From Durusdinium trenchii (lineage: Eukaryota; Sar; Dinophyceae; Suessiales; Symbiodiniaceae): 64,000 bases of DNA. The stretch covers positions 433,954 through 497,953 of the forward strand of contig CAXAMN010025661.1 of NCBI GenBank assembly GCA_963970005.1. Reading direction: 5' to 3'. Positions within the stretch are counted from its first letter, which is position 1. Each line of letters opens with the position of its first letter. The position numbers and the translations under genes were made by a program. This document shows positions 22,573 through 36,200 of the stretch, in pieces. The notes below the pieces were generated by a model, which made no database searches, was not told the DNA's origin, and saw only the letters and a program-made list of their open reading frames with translations.

Positions 22573-22744
22573 GTTGGAGTTCGAATACATGGCCATGGAC
22601 GGCGCTTATGCCGAAGCTCCTGCCTTTGGGCGGCAGGTCTATCGCTGTGGGAAGCCGGTGCTGGGGATGCACTTGATCCGGCAGTTTCATGCCTCTTGGC
22701 AGGAGATGTTCTTGCAGCCTGGAGTTGAACGTGTCAAAGCATGA
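22573..22744 (+). CDS. Terminal exon of an unknown gene
   Basis: After GTGCGAG a frame reads EYMAMDGAYAEAPAFGRQVY, then LGMHLIRQFHASWQEMFLQP, and stops at TGA 22742-22744. Third positions are GC-rich and composition is protein-like. It may belong with the exons at 21 kb or stand as the end of a separate gene. No domain was recognised. Confidence 0.4.
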
Positions 22745-23468
22745 CTCTTGTGGTGGGATTCTTGGCCTCACTTGGCCCCCATATAGAAGAACCCAGCGAC
22801 ACACAGCTATATGTTGAGCAGCTTCGTGATGATGTACGCTCAGCGGTGCTGAGTTTCGGAAGCTCCATTTTTGCAACAGGTGTTTGGCCTTGAGCTGATT
22901 GATGTTCTTTTCCAGCATGTCCAGCCAATCTCACTCAGATCTTGAGACCCCTTGACACTTCTGGCCGATACCGTTTCACATGCATGGCCGAGAATAGATT
23001 GACTAGTACGGTATACGGGATGCGGCTGAAACCATTCTTGGGGGTTGTAGCTAGTGATGGTTTTGCAATCATCCCACCGGTTGGTTGTTCAAATATGTTT
23101 TCGGGACTACGCCCTAGAATCACCTTGAATGATCCTCTTGGGCGCAGGTGCAATACCCCTTGTAGGAAAATGCCTGACAGACTCCTGAGCACTGATTGAA
23201 TCCCTTCCCTTTAAACAAGTGTTTGAGCGGTGAATCTTTGCAGTGGGCCCCGAGCGGGGGGTTTATTCTGGGGAAAGGAATCAGGAAAGCTGACCCAAAA
23301 CCTGGCTTCATGATGGCTGAAGAGAAAGCATTAAAACTTTCAGTGTCCTATTATATGCTTGCGCAAGACTTTTCAGCAGGGTGGCCGATCCTTCCATTTA
23401 TCTCGCACTTGATGTGTTTTCCGCATGTTTATTCTCCCTCATGTCGGATCACTTTTCCGCTTGGACAG

Positions 23469-23607
23469 TTTCAACCACCCTTCTTTTGAGGTCGACGTGC
23501 CCTGGAGCATTCGGCTTCTGGACTTTTGGAGCAAAGCCCAGGGTCTTTGGGGTCCAAAGAGATCCGTCAAGCGTGACCTTCCTAGACGCTTGGATATCGT
23601 TGAATAA
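23469..23607 (+). CDS. Possible terminal exon, unknown
   Basis: Follows the acceptor-like TTGGACAG and reads HPSFEVDVPWSIRLLDFWSK, then a basic tail (KRSVKRDLPRRLDIVE) and TAA at 23605-23607. It has aromatic- and charge-rich composition and good third-position bias. No partner exon or family was identified. Confidence 0.33.
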
Positions 23608-26600
23608 GCGCGTTTCAAGGCGAGCTGGTGGAATGTGTTCTGGCCTGGCCAGATAGATCAATCGTTGCTCCGCAGAATGGACCTTGGGCATCCTTTTTCC
23701 TCGTTGATGGCAAAGTGGCAAAGAGATGGAACTTGCAGGTCTTGGACATGAGCAGATGTTCCTCTACCCATGGGGCGGGTTTCGTGCATGTTTGTTGTCT
23801 ATAATTTGTTTGTGGGATGTCTCTTCAGAGGCGTGACAGAAACTGCCGCGGAGACCAGGCACCCTAAACCGTACACCAAAAAGCCTGCCTGAACCTAGAT
23901 CTTCCCACATCAGGTTGTCATCTTCCCCATGAACTGTTCGTCTTCCCCATGGTTGCAACTATATACCCTATACATCCCTATACTAAGGGCCTACATGTTC
24001 CCTCATCATGAACTAGTCTTCTCGAGATTATCATGTTGACTTTGCAACTCATTGTGGGCCAGACCGACCTCCAGGTGCTGCTTGGCCGTCGCGGAAGCAG
24101 GTTGGTTTGGGACTATAGGGGACTAAGTCGGGCACTTGAGTTTGCCGCAGTGCCTTGTGGACCAGAAGTTCATGTTGGGATCCTGTATATTATATGAACT
24201 TTTGATCCTTTTCATATTGCCTTATAAAAACGCATTCATCCTATATATGGGGTCAATGCGTTTGGTCTGCCCACCGCAGACCGACGGCCCTTCCACGACT
24301 CCCTGGGAGTCATCGCTTCAGAGTCTTGGAACCTCGGTTTCGACATGTTTCGATCGACACCGTGACCATCACCACATGTGTGATCCACATGCTGATCGCT
24401 TCCTATGCCTATTTGAGCGGAGATGCTAGAGACCCTGAAAACGAACACATCACATGGAAGTAGTGAACAAACCCACCTGCTTTGTAGCGGAAAAGGATCT
24501 TCCCAGTGGCCATTGCCCATTTCCATGTTAGTGAGTCGGAGTGTACTGCTAAGTTGGCATCAGGGGATCCGACGTGCCGCACGGCAAAACAAGCCTCAAA
24601 GAGATCCAAGAGTAAAGAAGACCAAGACAACACACGCACGACAACACAAGCAGCAGAATGAACAAACCCAAGATGGCCCAAGTCCCAAGGCCAAGTCCCT
24701 CAGTGCAGGGACATTTGTTGACATTATTCTGAGATGGATTTAAAACAACATCAAAAAACAAAGCGTTAACCAAAAATGAGTTTGTATTTGACCAGACAAT
24801 CAACAATTGCAGTTCAAAAAGCAAAGCAAACCTGCTTCCTTTGACCAGTGGCTTTGAACATTACCCTGGCCTCAAGAGCCATGGCATCAGCTACCAGTCG
24901 AGGCTATTTAGAGTCGAGTGTGGACTTGATATCGCCCACCTCCAACAGCCATACAGCCAGTCACATCAAGATGTGGATGGGGCTTTCGAATAGACCAGAT
25001 TTGTTGCATTCTGTCACTGAAAAGTTCTGTCTTGCGCAAGGAAAGTATTTAATTGGCTTTGCGTTCCACCCAGGTTTCTTGTGTTGTTCGTTCCTATGGG
25101 GTTCTGAAGGGCCAAAAAGACATCCCCCTTTGCTTTGGCGCCTCCTTGTGCGCACCACTTGTGATGGCGCAGCTCCGGGGGTGACCGCCATGCGCTCATC
25201 TTTGCTGATGGCTGTGTGACATGGCTGGTTTGGGAATGACAGTCGTGAACGAACCCGGAACGACGTGAGACACTCAGAGCATCTCAGTCGGGCCTAAGGG
25301 AAATCCAGTTCATGCCCCATAGAAACGAGAGAGGTTTGGGTGGTTCACACTCTTGAACAGAAAGCACAGCGAAAGGTCCAAGAGATGAACATGCTGACAT
25401 GTCCAATTGCGGTCAAGTGCTGCTAACTCATCTATATAAGTACTATAGTCTTATTTAATCCTATCCACCTATTAAACAACACGACGCCCCCACCCCCTAT
25501 TAAGTGAAACTTGGTCGCATGTTTTCAAAAAAAAATATAAAGGGGGTCCCTGAAATCGGGGGGGTCCAAAAGAGGGTCACCTGGGAAGAGCTTCAAAGCC
25601 CAAAAGTAATCCATAAAAATTATATATACATTCCTCTATTAAACTCGTATCAAAAATTCAAAAAGCCTCCAGATCGAAGGGTCTTCCTTTTCCCTAACAA
25701 AACATTTATTGGAATAGTGATTCTTGATTAGACTAATAACTATATAAAGCTTTCGAAAGGTAATGTCGCTGTGCCATGCGGTTTTGCGTGACCTTGGTGG
25801 AAAGTGCGTTTGCATGAGTCCGTGCCGTTGGGGGAAAGAAGGCCTGCTGGTGTAAACGCGGCGTGCCATGGTGGATAGACGGGGTGGACAGATGTAGGCA
25901 GTTACGGTTGTTTTTGGAACTTAATTAAAGAAACTACCCCCAAAATCGACCATGTTGGTAGTTCAGTAGCGGCTTGAAAGGGCGGTATTTAAAAAATACC
26001 GAATTTAGGCTTTCGGACATGGTGTTTTTCATTAGGGAGGCTTTTTAAATAGGTACTCGGGACTATGGCACTCTTCAGGTCCAGGCTTAACACATGAGTT
26101 GAAACAAAGAGGAGCAATTTGGACGCCACATGATGCCACCATGCTTCTCTTTGCCTTGCTGATTCATCATGTTGGAGGATCCCGGCTTACAGACACCCGC
26201 CGACCGCCGTGCGCACACATGTCCTGATCATTCTGGTCATTTTTAGACACCTGGGTCCTTTTGGTGTCCTTTTGGCCTTTGCTGCTTGGTCTCAGAAAAG
26301 TGCCCATTTTTCTCACCAGGAAGCTTTAGTCCCATCGACAGCACTAGTCCCATCGAACGCCAAGTCGACAGCACTAGTGGGATGCCGAGTCCGTCCAATC
26401 CTGAGGGGCTGGACGCGAACGTCTGGCTTGGACTGCTGGACGGACGGCATCACACGGGGCCAGTGACTTGAATGGCATCGCTGGGGTGCGGAAGGGGTTT
26501 TCTAACTGCTTGGGGTCTCATGGTCCCCATGGACCTGCGAAATGGCAACTCATCCCACCAACGGAAGTCTTTTTGGGCATGCTCAAAGACAGTTGAAGCA

Positions 26601-28642
26601 TGTAAAAACACCCCTTTTTGCCGCCCTACTACCGTATAGGTGATGTGCGTCCCCTGATCCATCACCCTATTCCTACAGTATATATTCCTGTAGCGTTGGC
26701 ATGGGCCCATCTTCATATTCTTCCCTCAACTCTCCATGACGCCTGCCCATTGAGTGGAGATGAGTGGATCCTTGTGTTTTTTTTGTGTGGGAGCATTGGG
26801 CTGGGATGTGGCTGCTCTTGATGTTGCGGTGGTTGCGGAGGTGCTGCAACGCCATTTTCGGCCGAGGGGGCAACTCCCACTGCAACTTGGCTACAGTTCC
26901 TGGTCAAGGTCCAAATGCGTCCAAAGGTCTTGTCTGACCAGCCCGCCCCGAGCTGCTCAACGCTTCCAATCTTGGAAAGACCGAAGGATTTAGGTCGCTT
27001 GGTCATTGGTTTGAGCCACCAGTGTCATACAGTCTCCACTCCACTGGACAGCGCAATTGTGCGGGTGACCGACCGAAAGGCCGGAACGGCTTCCGAAGCC
27101 GCCAGGCTGGGATGGCCAGCAGTTTACCTTCGAGAGCTGTTGCGGGGAGCTCTCCGGCGAGGATAGGGTGGTTGGTGGAGGATGTTCGCTAAGAAGATGC
27201 ACAGGGTGTAGATCCCCTCCCAGCCTGATGCGCCCAATCCAAGAGGACAGGTACATGAACACACTTGCAGGATGAACCTGCAGACTTGAGAGGGAACTTG
27301 CTGCTCGCAACATGTTTTGTATGTTTTTAGTTGGCGAGCAGGGCACAAGAATCGTCGCTGGCTCCGGGACCATCCTTTTGAAGCAGCTGCAAACAGCTAC
27401 AACAAGTGAGTCGGAGCCGTGCATGGGGCTCATGTGGCACATGTCAATTTGTCACCCCATTCTTAAGCCTCGAAGATGGGAAAATGAACATGGCTGTGGA
27501 TCATAAAACCATGGCCAAGCAATCCTGGTGGACCCCGGGTCCCAATGAATAAAAGCCAACCGAAACCATCGAAACCCCATTGCTTTATGGGGGAGGTTGG
27601 ATTCTGCCACATCAAAACCATGGAACCCCCCCCAGGTCCTACCACGCCACAGACTGTAGCGCCTTTGTCACCCACTTCAGCTTCAGCGTGGTGGGATTCA
27701 GCGTCTCGCCGCAGACCGGAGCTGGGGCGGCTGAGTCATGTGGACGTGTTTGGGGTGCGCCGGTCCAGCGGAGTCCGGGGCTCGTTCCGTTCATCACCCG
27801 CACGAACGTGCGGGTTTCAGGAAGCTTCACCAACCAGGGCGCTGTCTCAATCAATCGCCCGAAGCCACGATGGGAACATGATGGAACATGTATACTCGTT
27901 TGCTGCTAGTCATTGCACCATGATGAAGTATCTGAACTGGGTTGGAGTTCCTAGGCTTGACGTCGCATGACTTCTCCCCCCACCTGCTTCATGCCCCAGG
28001 CCCCAGCGACCCCTCGCGCGCGGGAGACGCTTGGGAGCGCTGCGCCAGCGCCATGGATTTGGAGCCTCACAGGTCGGGTGGTCTCACCTGAGAGGGGCGG
28101 GGAGGCAAACGGTGCCGGTGAAACCAGCTTCAAAGCGCTGAAACTGCACGAGACTGGCATTCCACCACGACATGGTGACCTTAACCACGACCAGGTTACC
28201 TTGTTCTGGCTGGTTTGCATCGATCGTCAGCTGCAGACAAACCACCCACGAAGGAGTTTAAGAGCGACCATGGAAGCTACTGAACGTCCAAGCGCTTTTT
28301 GGTGTACCTGTACCTGCTAGCTGCCATGGTATAGCCGTGGCTTCACGGAACAACAAGCATTCAGTTACGTTGGGGTCTGTATAGCTTGGTGGATGATATC
28401 TTCCACTACTTACCCGTATTTTGGGGCGCTTCCATGGAGTGAATGCAAACTCGGTCATGGATGTGCTCATGTGGGCACATTGGGGGTCATAAATTACAAG
28501 AGTATCACAATTACAGCCATAGAGATCCTTGAGTATCTAAATAATGAACGCTTCTGAGACGGGATGAAAGGAACATGCATGAAGAAGCTTTGTGAAAAAG
28601 GATGATGACCAGAACGCACGTCTCTTTTCACTAGACTGCCAG
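23608..28642. other. Mostly noncoding, with weak exon candidates near 27.1, 27.7 and 28.0 kb
   Basis: No recognised family. A frame near 27050-27165 (VRVTDRKAGTASEAARLGWP) ending in TAG, one near 27650-27860, and a short block at 27998-28069 (GDAWERCASAMDLEPH) look coding-like but could not be chained. Poly-C/G and AT tracts are scattered through the rest. Confidence 0.3.
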
Positions 28643-28774
28643 GTGCAATTCCGTGAATACAAGCACGCGGACGTGTCCGGAATGTGGCAGGCTCTCCATG
28701 TACTTGCCGTGGCTTGGCCAAACGAGCCAGCCAAAGCCCATGGCGCCAGGTGTGCAAAGTGTCATATGCGCCAG
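28643..28774 (+). CDS. Internal exon of an unknown gene
   Basis: Bounded by GACTGCCAG and GTATTC, exactly 44 codons, phase 0 at both ends. It reads QFREYKHADVSGMWQALHVL, then AWPNEPAKAHG and a Cys pair (ARCAKCHMRQ). The CxxC could be half of a zinc-binding knuckle. It may be a 5' exon of the protease gene that follows at 30 kb, but no join is proven. Confidence 0.4.
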
Positions 28775-29343
28775 GTATTCGTGCGCTTTCGTCGAGAGAA
28801 GCGTAGAAGAAACAGGTGTTCGAGGTGCTTTCAACATGTCCAAAATATGTGTGGATTCGATGCAGGGAGAAACGGCAGAAACGTGTGCACGTGTGTTTGT
28901 GGAACTGAAGTGCGCAGCGCGATTTGTGCTACTAACTCTTGATACAATGGTGCAACCAGGGTTGGACACATAAACATGCTCACGGATTGACACCGTTCAC
29001 AGCCCCACCAGTCCCTCAGAACGGAGGGATTGGTGAGAAACCCCAGACCCCTTGATCCTAAGAGGGGTCCGATCCCTCCATAGGTTCGGGTCCAAAACCG
29101 CGCGTCTGGGTGGGGCACATCCATGAACCTGTCAATGGATGGATTACAAGCCCTCACTTGTTCCACATGTCTGACATCGTCCTTCTCAGGCACTACATCC
29201 AATGTGCCTGACACCTAGCTCCCGACACATCGCCGATCGACAGACGACAGTGGAAATGAATCCCCAAGACCATCCAGCGCCCATACCTTCACTAGCGGTC
29301 CAAGGAGTAGCCCTGCTCACAGGTCCGGTTCGCAGTCGGTGCA

Positions 29344-29480
29344 GTCCATACCTTTGAGGGTGCAGTGGCAGATTTGGCTCATAGACTCATGGACATCCGT
29401 CGACAGAAGGCAATTTCCGAAGGGTGTATCCCTGCAAAGCGTGGCCTCCCTGCTTACCAAGCTGTGATACAGTGTTTTTG
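29344..29480 (+). CDS. Exon-like block, unknown
   Basis: A plus frame reads ADLAHRLMDIRRQKAISEG, then AKRGLPAYQAVIQ, with protein-like composition. Its edges are unclear, with a possible GT donor at ~29471. The frame remains open to ~29607 but with weaker bias. Confidence 0.3.
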
Positions 29481-29847
29481 GTTGGACCCCCTCCTTGCTG
29501 CAAGGAACAACGATATCAACGCATGTCATGTCAACGCATTGGTCGCACATTTTGTGCAACACAATATATTATATAGCACCGCTCTCCTTACAACGTGCTT
29601 CATGTTTTGATTGAAAGGACTTATATTTTCAACGTCCACCCACTGCTGAGCGGTAGAGTGCAAGCTTTCCACTAATTTACATCAACTCTAGCCATCATGT
29701 ACTTTGCTATAGAAGAAAACGGTCCTTAAGCGTTTAACCGATTGTTTCATATTGTTTCCACAGCCAGTGTGGTGTCCGGGCAACACTCCGGAGTCCGGCA
29801 AACACGGCAGAAATATCCTGTTCGCCCGCCATGGGAGTTTGAGACAT

Positions 29848-29992
29848 GGATCGATACCGAGTGGTGCCTGCAGATGGTGAGCCTCAAGTCCTGGAGACGG
29901 TGGCGAAACAAGCAGAGCGCCAGTCGAAGCTCCGATTTTGCTGGAAGCAAGCGTATAGCTTCACACCTTTGCTGCCTCCACAAAGTCTAGAA
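29848..29992 (+). CDS. Exon-like block with stop codon, unknown
   Basis: The frame from 29848 reads MDRYRVVPADGEPQVLE, then a Lys/Arg/Gln helix, then PLLPPQSLE and TGA. A competing plus-strand frame over the same bases runs into a GTGAGC donor at 29878 (EFETWIDTEWCLQM) and could instead be the true exon. Confidence 0.28.
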
Positions 29993-30033
29993 TGAGTCTA
30001 GAAGAGCCAATGTATTATACCTATAGACCTAAA

Positions 30034-30125
30034 CACCGCACATATACGCACACACAGTCACACACATATATATGTCTGTACATACATACATACATACAGA
30101 CAGACAGACAGACAGACATACATAA
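30034..30125. repeat. CA/TA/CATA/CAGA compound microsatellite
   Basis: CACACAGTCACACACATATATA is followed by (CATA)n and (CAGA)n runs. Confidence 0.85.
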
Positions 30126-30256
30126 CATAGAATATAGTACCTAGTGAAGGGTAAACCATTATTGGTGAGCCCTCAGATGGGCTGGATTAAAAATGTAAGT
30201 TTCACTGACCATACATGTTGGTCAATTCCTCCACTTCTTGGCCCTTGGTGGATGAG

Positions 30257-33200
30257 CCCTGCTCGGCCCTGCCACAGCCAAGTGCGCCCCAGGAGCTGGA
30301 GAAGGGCATCTCGTTGGCCGATGCTTATGTCCAGGTGCCGTGCCCGGGCGGTTTGGCGCGGTTTAATAAAACCAGAGTGGTTCAGTGGTTTAGCAAGTTT
30401 AGCATCTCAATCAGCTTTTGTTTACCAACCAGTCTACATCATGTGTTTGGTGATCTTTGATCCTTGCTGATCCTGACATCTCCAGTTGGCCTCTTTAGTG
30501 GGTGCGCCTCCGGACGGCATCACGCTGCTGCTGCGCAACGCGCCCAGCTCTGCACTACCGGTGCTGAAGCTGCCGTCCTTCCAAGAGGCCAAGTGGTCGC
30601 TGTTTCAACCAAAAACACCTGGGCCACAAGACTACAGTGCTCTACACAACTTTTTGAGTGGAAGAGGGCCGGGTGAGGAGTTTCCAGACACACACACATG
30701 TTTACTGGAATTGGAAGCTCCTCCAAACCAGCATATTGGAAATGGAAGCTGGTCGGAAGCTCCAATGTGTGAATTTTGCTCTTAAATTATCTAACGGCAT
30801 TTTCATGGAAGCCAGATAATCTTGCATTCATGTTGGTTAGCTGTTAGCAGCGTTCTCAGTCGATGACCGTGCCCCCATTGCTGCCGGCATCCTTTCAAAT
30901 CCGGATGTGATTGAGAAGATTTGAGGTGAAGTGGAGTGAGGTGTCAATAGACTCTAAGAAGTACTCTAAGACTGACCCAAATACCTGCAACAAAACATAC
31001 GAACGGTGCATCGTGTTGCATGCTTCGGTTTCCACCGGAGACGAGCCGAGGCTGGGGATTCGCCACTCTGGCAGCTGGCAGCACCTGGATCGGTCACCCG
31101 GTCCGCGAGCGTCAGACCCATGGGATTGGCCCAAATCAGTTAGGGGGGGTTCAGGGTTTAGGGGTCAATGTAGCTAGAATGTCTAGAATTGTTATTTGAA
31201 CTAGGTTTTAAGACATATCACGAATTATCAATATATAGTATAATATCATATTATATAGTTGTATATTATATATAATGTTCGGGCCACGTTCGGGTCGTAT
31301 GGAATGTTTGAGATATTGTCCCCTCTCAAGCAACTCTTGGGACTCATTTATGGGGTGGCACACTGATTCACACCATCTTGAGAGGCACGAAATCTTCCAA
31401 CAAAAGGATACAAAAGGGCTCCCCGACCATCACGAAGGCCAACATGTGGCTGTACCGGATAAAGAGATAAGCACTCTTTTCTCCTAAGTCCACGTCATCC
31501 CCGCAATGGTTCAGTGTTAGTACCCTCACTTGTAGGTTCATGGTATGCCCTACTTGACTCATTCAGGTGCTCCTCGTGGAGTTCACTCCACACGCCGTTG
31601 TCTCCACCGTCGGGCAGCCTTCGGAGCCGCGGACGAAGCCCAAGAAGCCACGGAAGGATGGGGTTGAGTTTGACCAACAACGGTTAATAGTAATAGTAGG
31701 GGGTTGGGGGCATTTGTTGGTTTATTGGTCAAGCACCTACTAGTCTCTGTTGTTGGCCTAAAGTGTTCTCATGTACATGGAGCAAGGCCATGTTGACAAA
31801 AACACAAATTGTTCGTTGTGGGAAAGGTATCGAAAGGTCTACGTCGAGTCTACGTGAAGAAACGAGCCGTCAGCTCAAGCTTAAATGGAGGCCAAATGTT
31901 TTCAACAGCTGAACAGTTGCCTTGCGATTCCTTGCAAACATCGTGAGGAGAACCTTGCGTTGAATGGCTTACGCAACCTGGGGAACACCTGTGACTCGGT
32001 TGGCAGGGCAGGGGGCAGCCGCGAAGCCCCTCCCCTACACAGTGCGAGCTGGAAGTTTGACATACTTTGACCTGCTCACAAGCCCACAGCGCCGTGAAAG
32101 TGTTCAGACTCCAGACTCTAGACTTTGGATCCCAACATGCTCAGTGCTTCCATTGGCTCATTGCTGGCCAATTGCAGCTCGGATAAGGCAACGCCTTTTT
32201 GTCCACAAAGTCTACCCCGAAATGAGCTAAGTAACTGTTCAACTGCAAACATCCCTTCATATAGATGTATATGTGTGTATGAAAGAATGAAGAAAGCAAG
32301 GCCATTGAAGAACAGTCCCAATGCCACCATGGAGCATCTAGAATGAAAGAACCAAAGTAGTGACGCCAACCTTGTCTTCAGGGCTGCCATGGGGCCACTT
32401 AAAGCCTCTCAGCTGAGGCTACCTCAACAGTGCTCTCCAGTGCCTTTCGCAGACCCCGCTGCTGCGCCGGAACATCTCCCAGTGCTCCGAGGGTGGCTCC
32501 ACCTGTAGGCCAAAGGCTTTTTCAGGGTGCGGAGGGCTAGGCTTTGCTTGAAGAATGGCCTTGGTTCATCCTGCCTGGAGATTTGATATTTGGCTTAGGA
32601 CCTGCAGCAGGTACTGATCTAGAACCAGTAATGACTAAAAGCTGCTCATCAAAACTTTTGGAGTTGGGAGCATCCAATGCATTCTTCTGACGTGGAACGC
32701 TTCAGGGTATTTATCACTCGATTGTCCAGGGCATTTGTGGAGACCTTGCAGCTGTTGGAAGAAGAGGAAGTTGTTGCGCCAGCGCACCTCAAGGCATGGG
32801 GAGGCTTTTGTGTTTCTATGTGTTTCTTATCGTTCTTGTACTTTGTCAATTTGTTTCTTTGCTAAATAGTGTTAGCTTAGTTGTTAGCTATTGTTTCAGG
32901 GTTCCAACTCCTTTTCGACCATATGCTTTATCTTTGCTTTAAAGGAGTATTAAGGAGCCCACCTTTGAAATACAGGGCCGGCCGCACAAGTCGCGTATTT
33001 GGGCGGATGTTGCTGAAGCTGGGCAAGCAACTGCTCCGGTCCAGGATTGTTTGGGGTGCTTGAAGTTTGAGTCAAAGGATCGAACCGCTTTGCAACATAG
33101 TCCTTATCCCCCACATATACAGTAAATATATTGCTCCTGTTCTGGAAATCTTTTAGTCCGTCAACTGCTTCAATAAGCCAATTTCCGGCAGTTTCTGGAT

Positions 33201-36200
33201 GATCCAACCAGCCGGGTTGCTGTGAAGAGCTTTCATTTTGGAGGCGTGTGTGGCTACGCACAACAAGATCTTCGCAGGGAGTGGGCAGCAAGATGCACAG
33301 GAGTTCCTGAGAAAGCAATTTGTTGTTCCTAGAAGGGTCGAAAGAACGTCAACACCCACGGCAAGTTCTCAGATGTGGAGATGCAGAAGCATTTCTGAAA
33401 GGTTCATGTTTCAGTCGACAAATATATTATAAGCAAAACAACAGATCCATGAAGCTCGGTCAATGCCCTGCGCTGAGGTTCCTGCAGACGCTGCTGGAAG
33501 CCTTGCACCAGGAGTTGTCGAAACCAACAGCGGAAGGTGCTGAAGGCTGCCAAAAGCGTCGTTTCTGGCTTAGTGAGAGAGATGCGAAGAGATTGGGTCC
33601 AAATTGGGTGTGTGGTTTGGTATTTGGTAATAGGGGTGCGGGGGAGCATGCGGGAACTCATTAAACAAACGCTAAGCTTGTGTGGCATTCCAATTTCCAG
33701 AGGCCGTTTTAGCCCGCTGTCGCCCACCCACCATCCACGTTGAGAAGGATTTGTATTGTATATAGATGTATTTAGTGTGGACTACCCGACTCGCGGCTAC
33801 GATTTATGTTTTCAAGCATGCAAATCCCAAACAGAAGGCAATTGCATACGTACCTTTGGCATCATGCAACTATCAGAAGGCACTTGGCACTTGTCTGTCC
33901 AACATGCAATGAAGCTCCGGATGATAAACATATATTTTATATGTACAATTGTTTGGTGCCATGGCCTTGTTATGGAATTGATTACTGAGCTGACAGTAGC
34001 CTGTGTGGGAGGCTAGCCGTGCACTGCCGGTGCACTCCCGTACTATACCGTTGTTGCTCCCAAATGCACTGCAAAATGGTATGCGACCTGTGGATCAGAT
34101 GTATGCAGCCTTGGGTGCTTTTTCATGTCACAGTCCACTTTGAGGCTTCAGAAGGGGAAGAATGCTGGGGCCCTGGGGCACCCCTTTTCGAGCAACAATC
34201 TCCAATACAACGTTGCTCGCGGAACGGCGCCCAAAGGGCACCGAAACGCTATTGGAAACATCGGTCACAGTGGTGCCACGACGATGACTTTGACTGGGTG
34301 GTTTCAGAGACCTTTTGGTCAACTTTTAAATTGGCATTGAACCCCAATATTTTCGAGTTGAAACCACTCACTAACTCGTTGAAATGAATGGGACTCCTTT
34401 GCCATTGTGAGGCTGTGGAGGTTCTCAGCGATAGGGTGCCTAGGCTCCGATCCAGTAGGCCTCCACTTAGGACCGGGTAGACTTGGGCATCATACCAAGG
34501 AAAAGCGGATACAGCATGATACAGCCTTTTTGGGAAAAGTGGTTTCCGAACTCAACAAGAACAGGTCGAAAAGGTGAACCTTTCTTATCCAGGGAAACGG
34601 CTTAGGAGTCAGGCATAGACTTGTTCCTCCACTTCGCGTTGGCTTCATTCATCATGGCACCAGTCATGCACAGGTCCATCTGTCGTGACGGAGCTTTTCG
34701 ACGGCCAACTGCGCTCCGAAGTTTGCTGCCCCTGCAGCCCGGCACGAATTCCTCCAACTCCAAGCCTAGTTTGTGTTTTTGGACTCCAGCTCTGAATTTA
34801 GGATAATTTAGAACCAAACTAGGGAAGACAAAGGCATATGCCGCACTGAGGAAAATCTGCTAAATTGAATGTTTTTTTTGTTTTTTTAAACGTGCATGCA
34901 CTGACAATCCGTTCTTCCACCAACCGGGGATTGATTCAGAGCCTGATCTACATCCTGAGCAGATCACTGCGGGCTGGTAAAGATGATTGATCAAATGAAA
35001 AGCGTTTGTTGCAAGCCTAAGGGCAAAAAGAATCAGCCACCTACTAGGTGCAGGGAAGGTCAAAGTTTGAATCACTCCTTTTGCGCGTGACTCATGACAG
35101 AGTCCTGCACCGACGGACGGCGGCAGCCCCGACCGACTGATGCTGGCTCTGCAAGGTGAGAAGGCCCCGGCTCGTTTCGTAGCACCAGATCGTGAAGCGC
35201 CCCCAAGATGATGCGAAAGATGAAACGATCCCACTTCAATTAGACCAGGCCCAGGTTCGATAAGGCGCTTAGGCGCTTCCTAGTTGCTCTGGGCGCTTGT
35301 TCCTGGCTGGCCCGCTGGCCAAGTCCGTGACAGGATGGCAGGCCTGTAGCCCCCACCGCATGCTTCCAGGTGAAAAAACACGCTAAAAGATTCAAGGTGG
35401 ATGTGCTTCCAGTGCGGCTGCAGCCAAGTGTCTAAAGGTGTGGACGTAATAGCTGGAACGCAGAGCTTGCAAGCCTGCTCAATGCTGGTAGAACTTGTTG
35501 ATAAACCCCTCCCGGAGATTCTTGTGCCTCATTTTTGATGAAACTATCAAACTGTTGCGTGCAACGCCCAAATCAGCAAAATGTGGGTGTCGATGTGATG
35601 CGTCCGGGTGTCTTGCGATTCCGGTCAGACCAGTGCGGAGTTTCTCACAGATGTCCGGCCACGAGATTGAAAGGGAAGCAGTTGGAAGAGTGCCTAAGCC
35701 AGGCAGGGGGTCACAGCGCAAGGCTTACCTGCTGCCAGCTCACGTGGAGTCAGCAGATGTTTGGAACTCATCTCCAGACGACGAAAGTGGTTGGTCGAAT
35801 GACCAGCGCCAGTCCGCGTTGACCAGCGGTGTCCTCGATTCCTCACCAGGTCGAAGACCCCGGCGCGGGTCTTCGCACAGACTGGTAGTGGTTTTCACAG
35901 CCGCAAGCGCGGCGCGCTGTTTCCGCGCTGAGGTGGTGCCCGAGAAGTGTCTGAAGACCCCTTTTGGTCACTCCCACTTCCTTTGCCGAAGACGGAGGCG
36001 CCGCCGGGTTTTTTTGTGTGGCAAACGGCCGCCAGAGTCTATTCATATCCGCACCTGGAGCATCTTAGAGGTTATTTAGGTTAAGGCCTGGTAGTGATTC
36101 TCTAGCAGCACTGTTTGCTCACCAAGTCTTGGACCTGGACCCTAAGCGCTTCATTCATGGCACATCAAACGTGGCTCAAAGCTGTTGATCCCTCTAGGCC

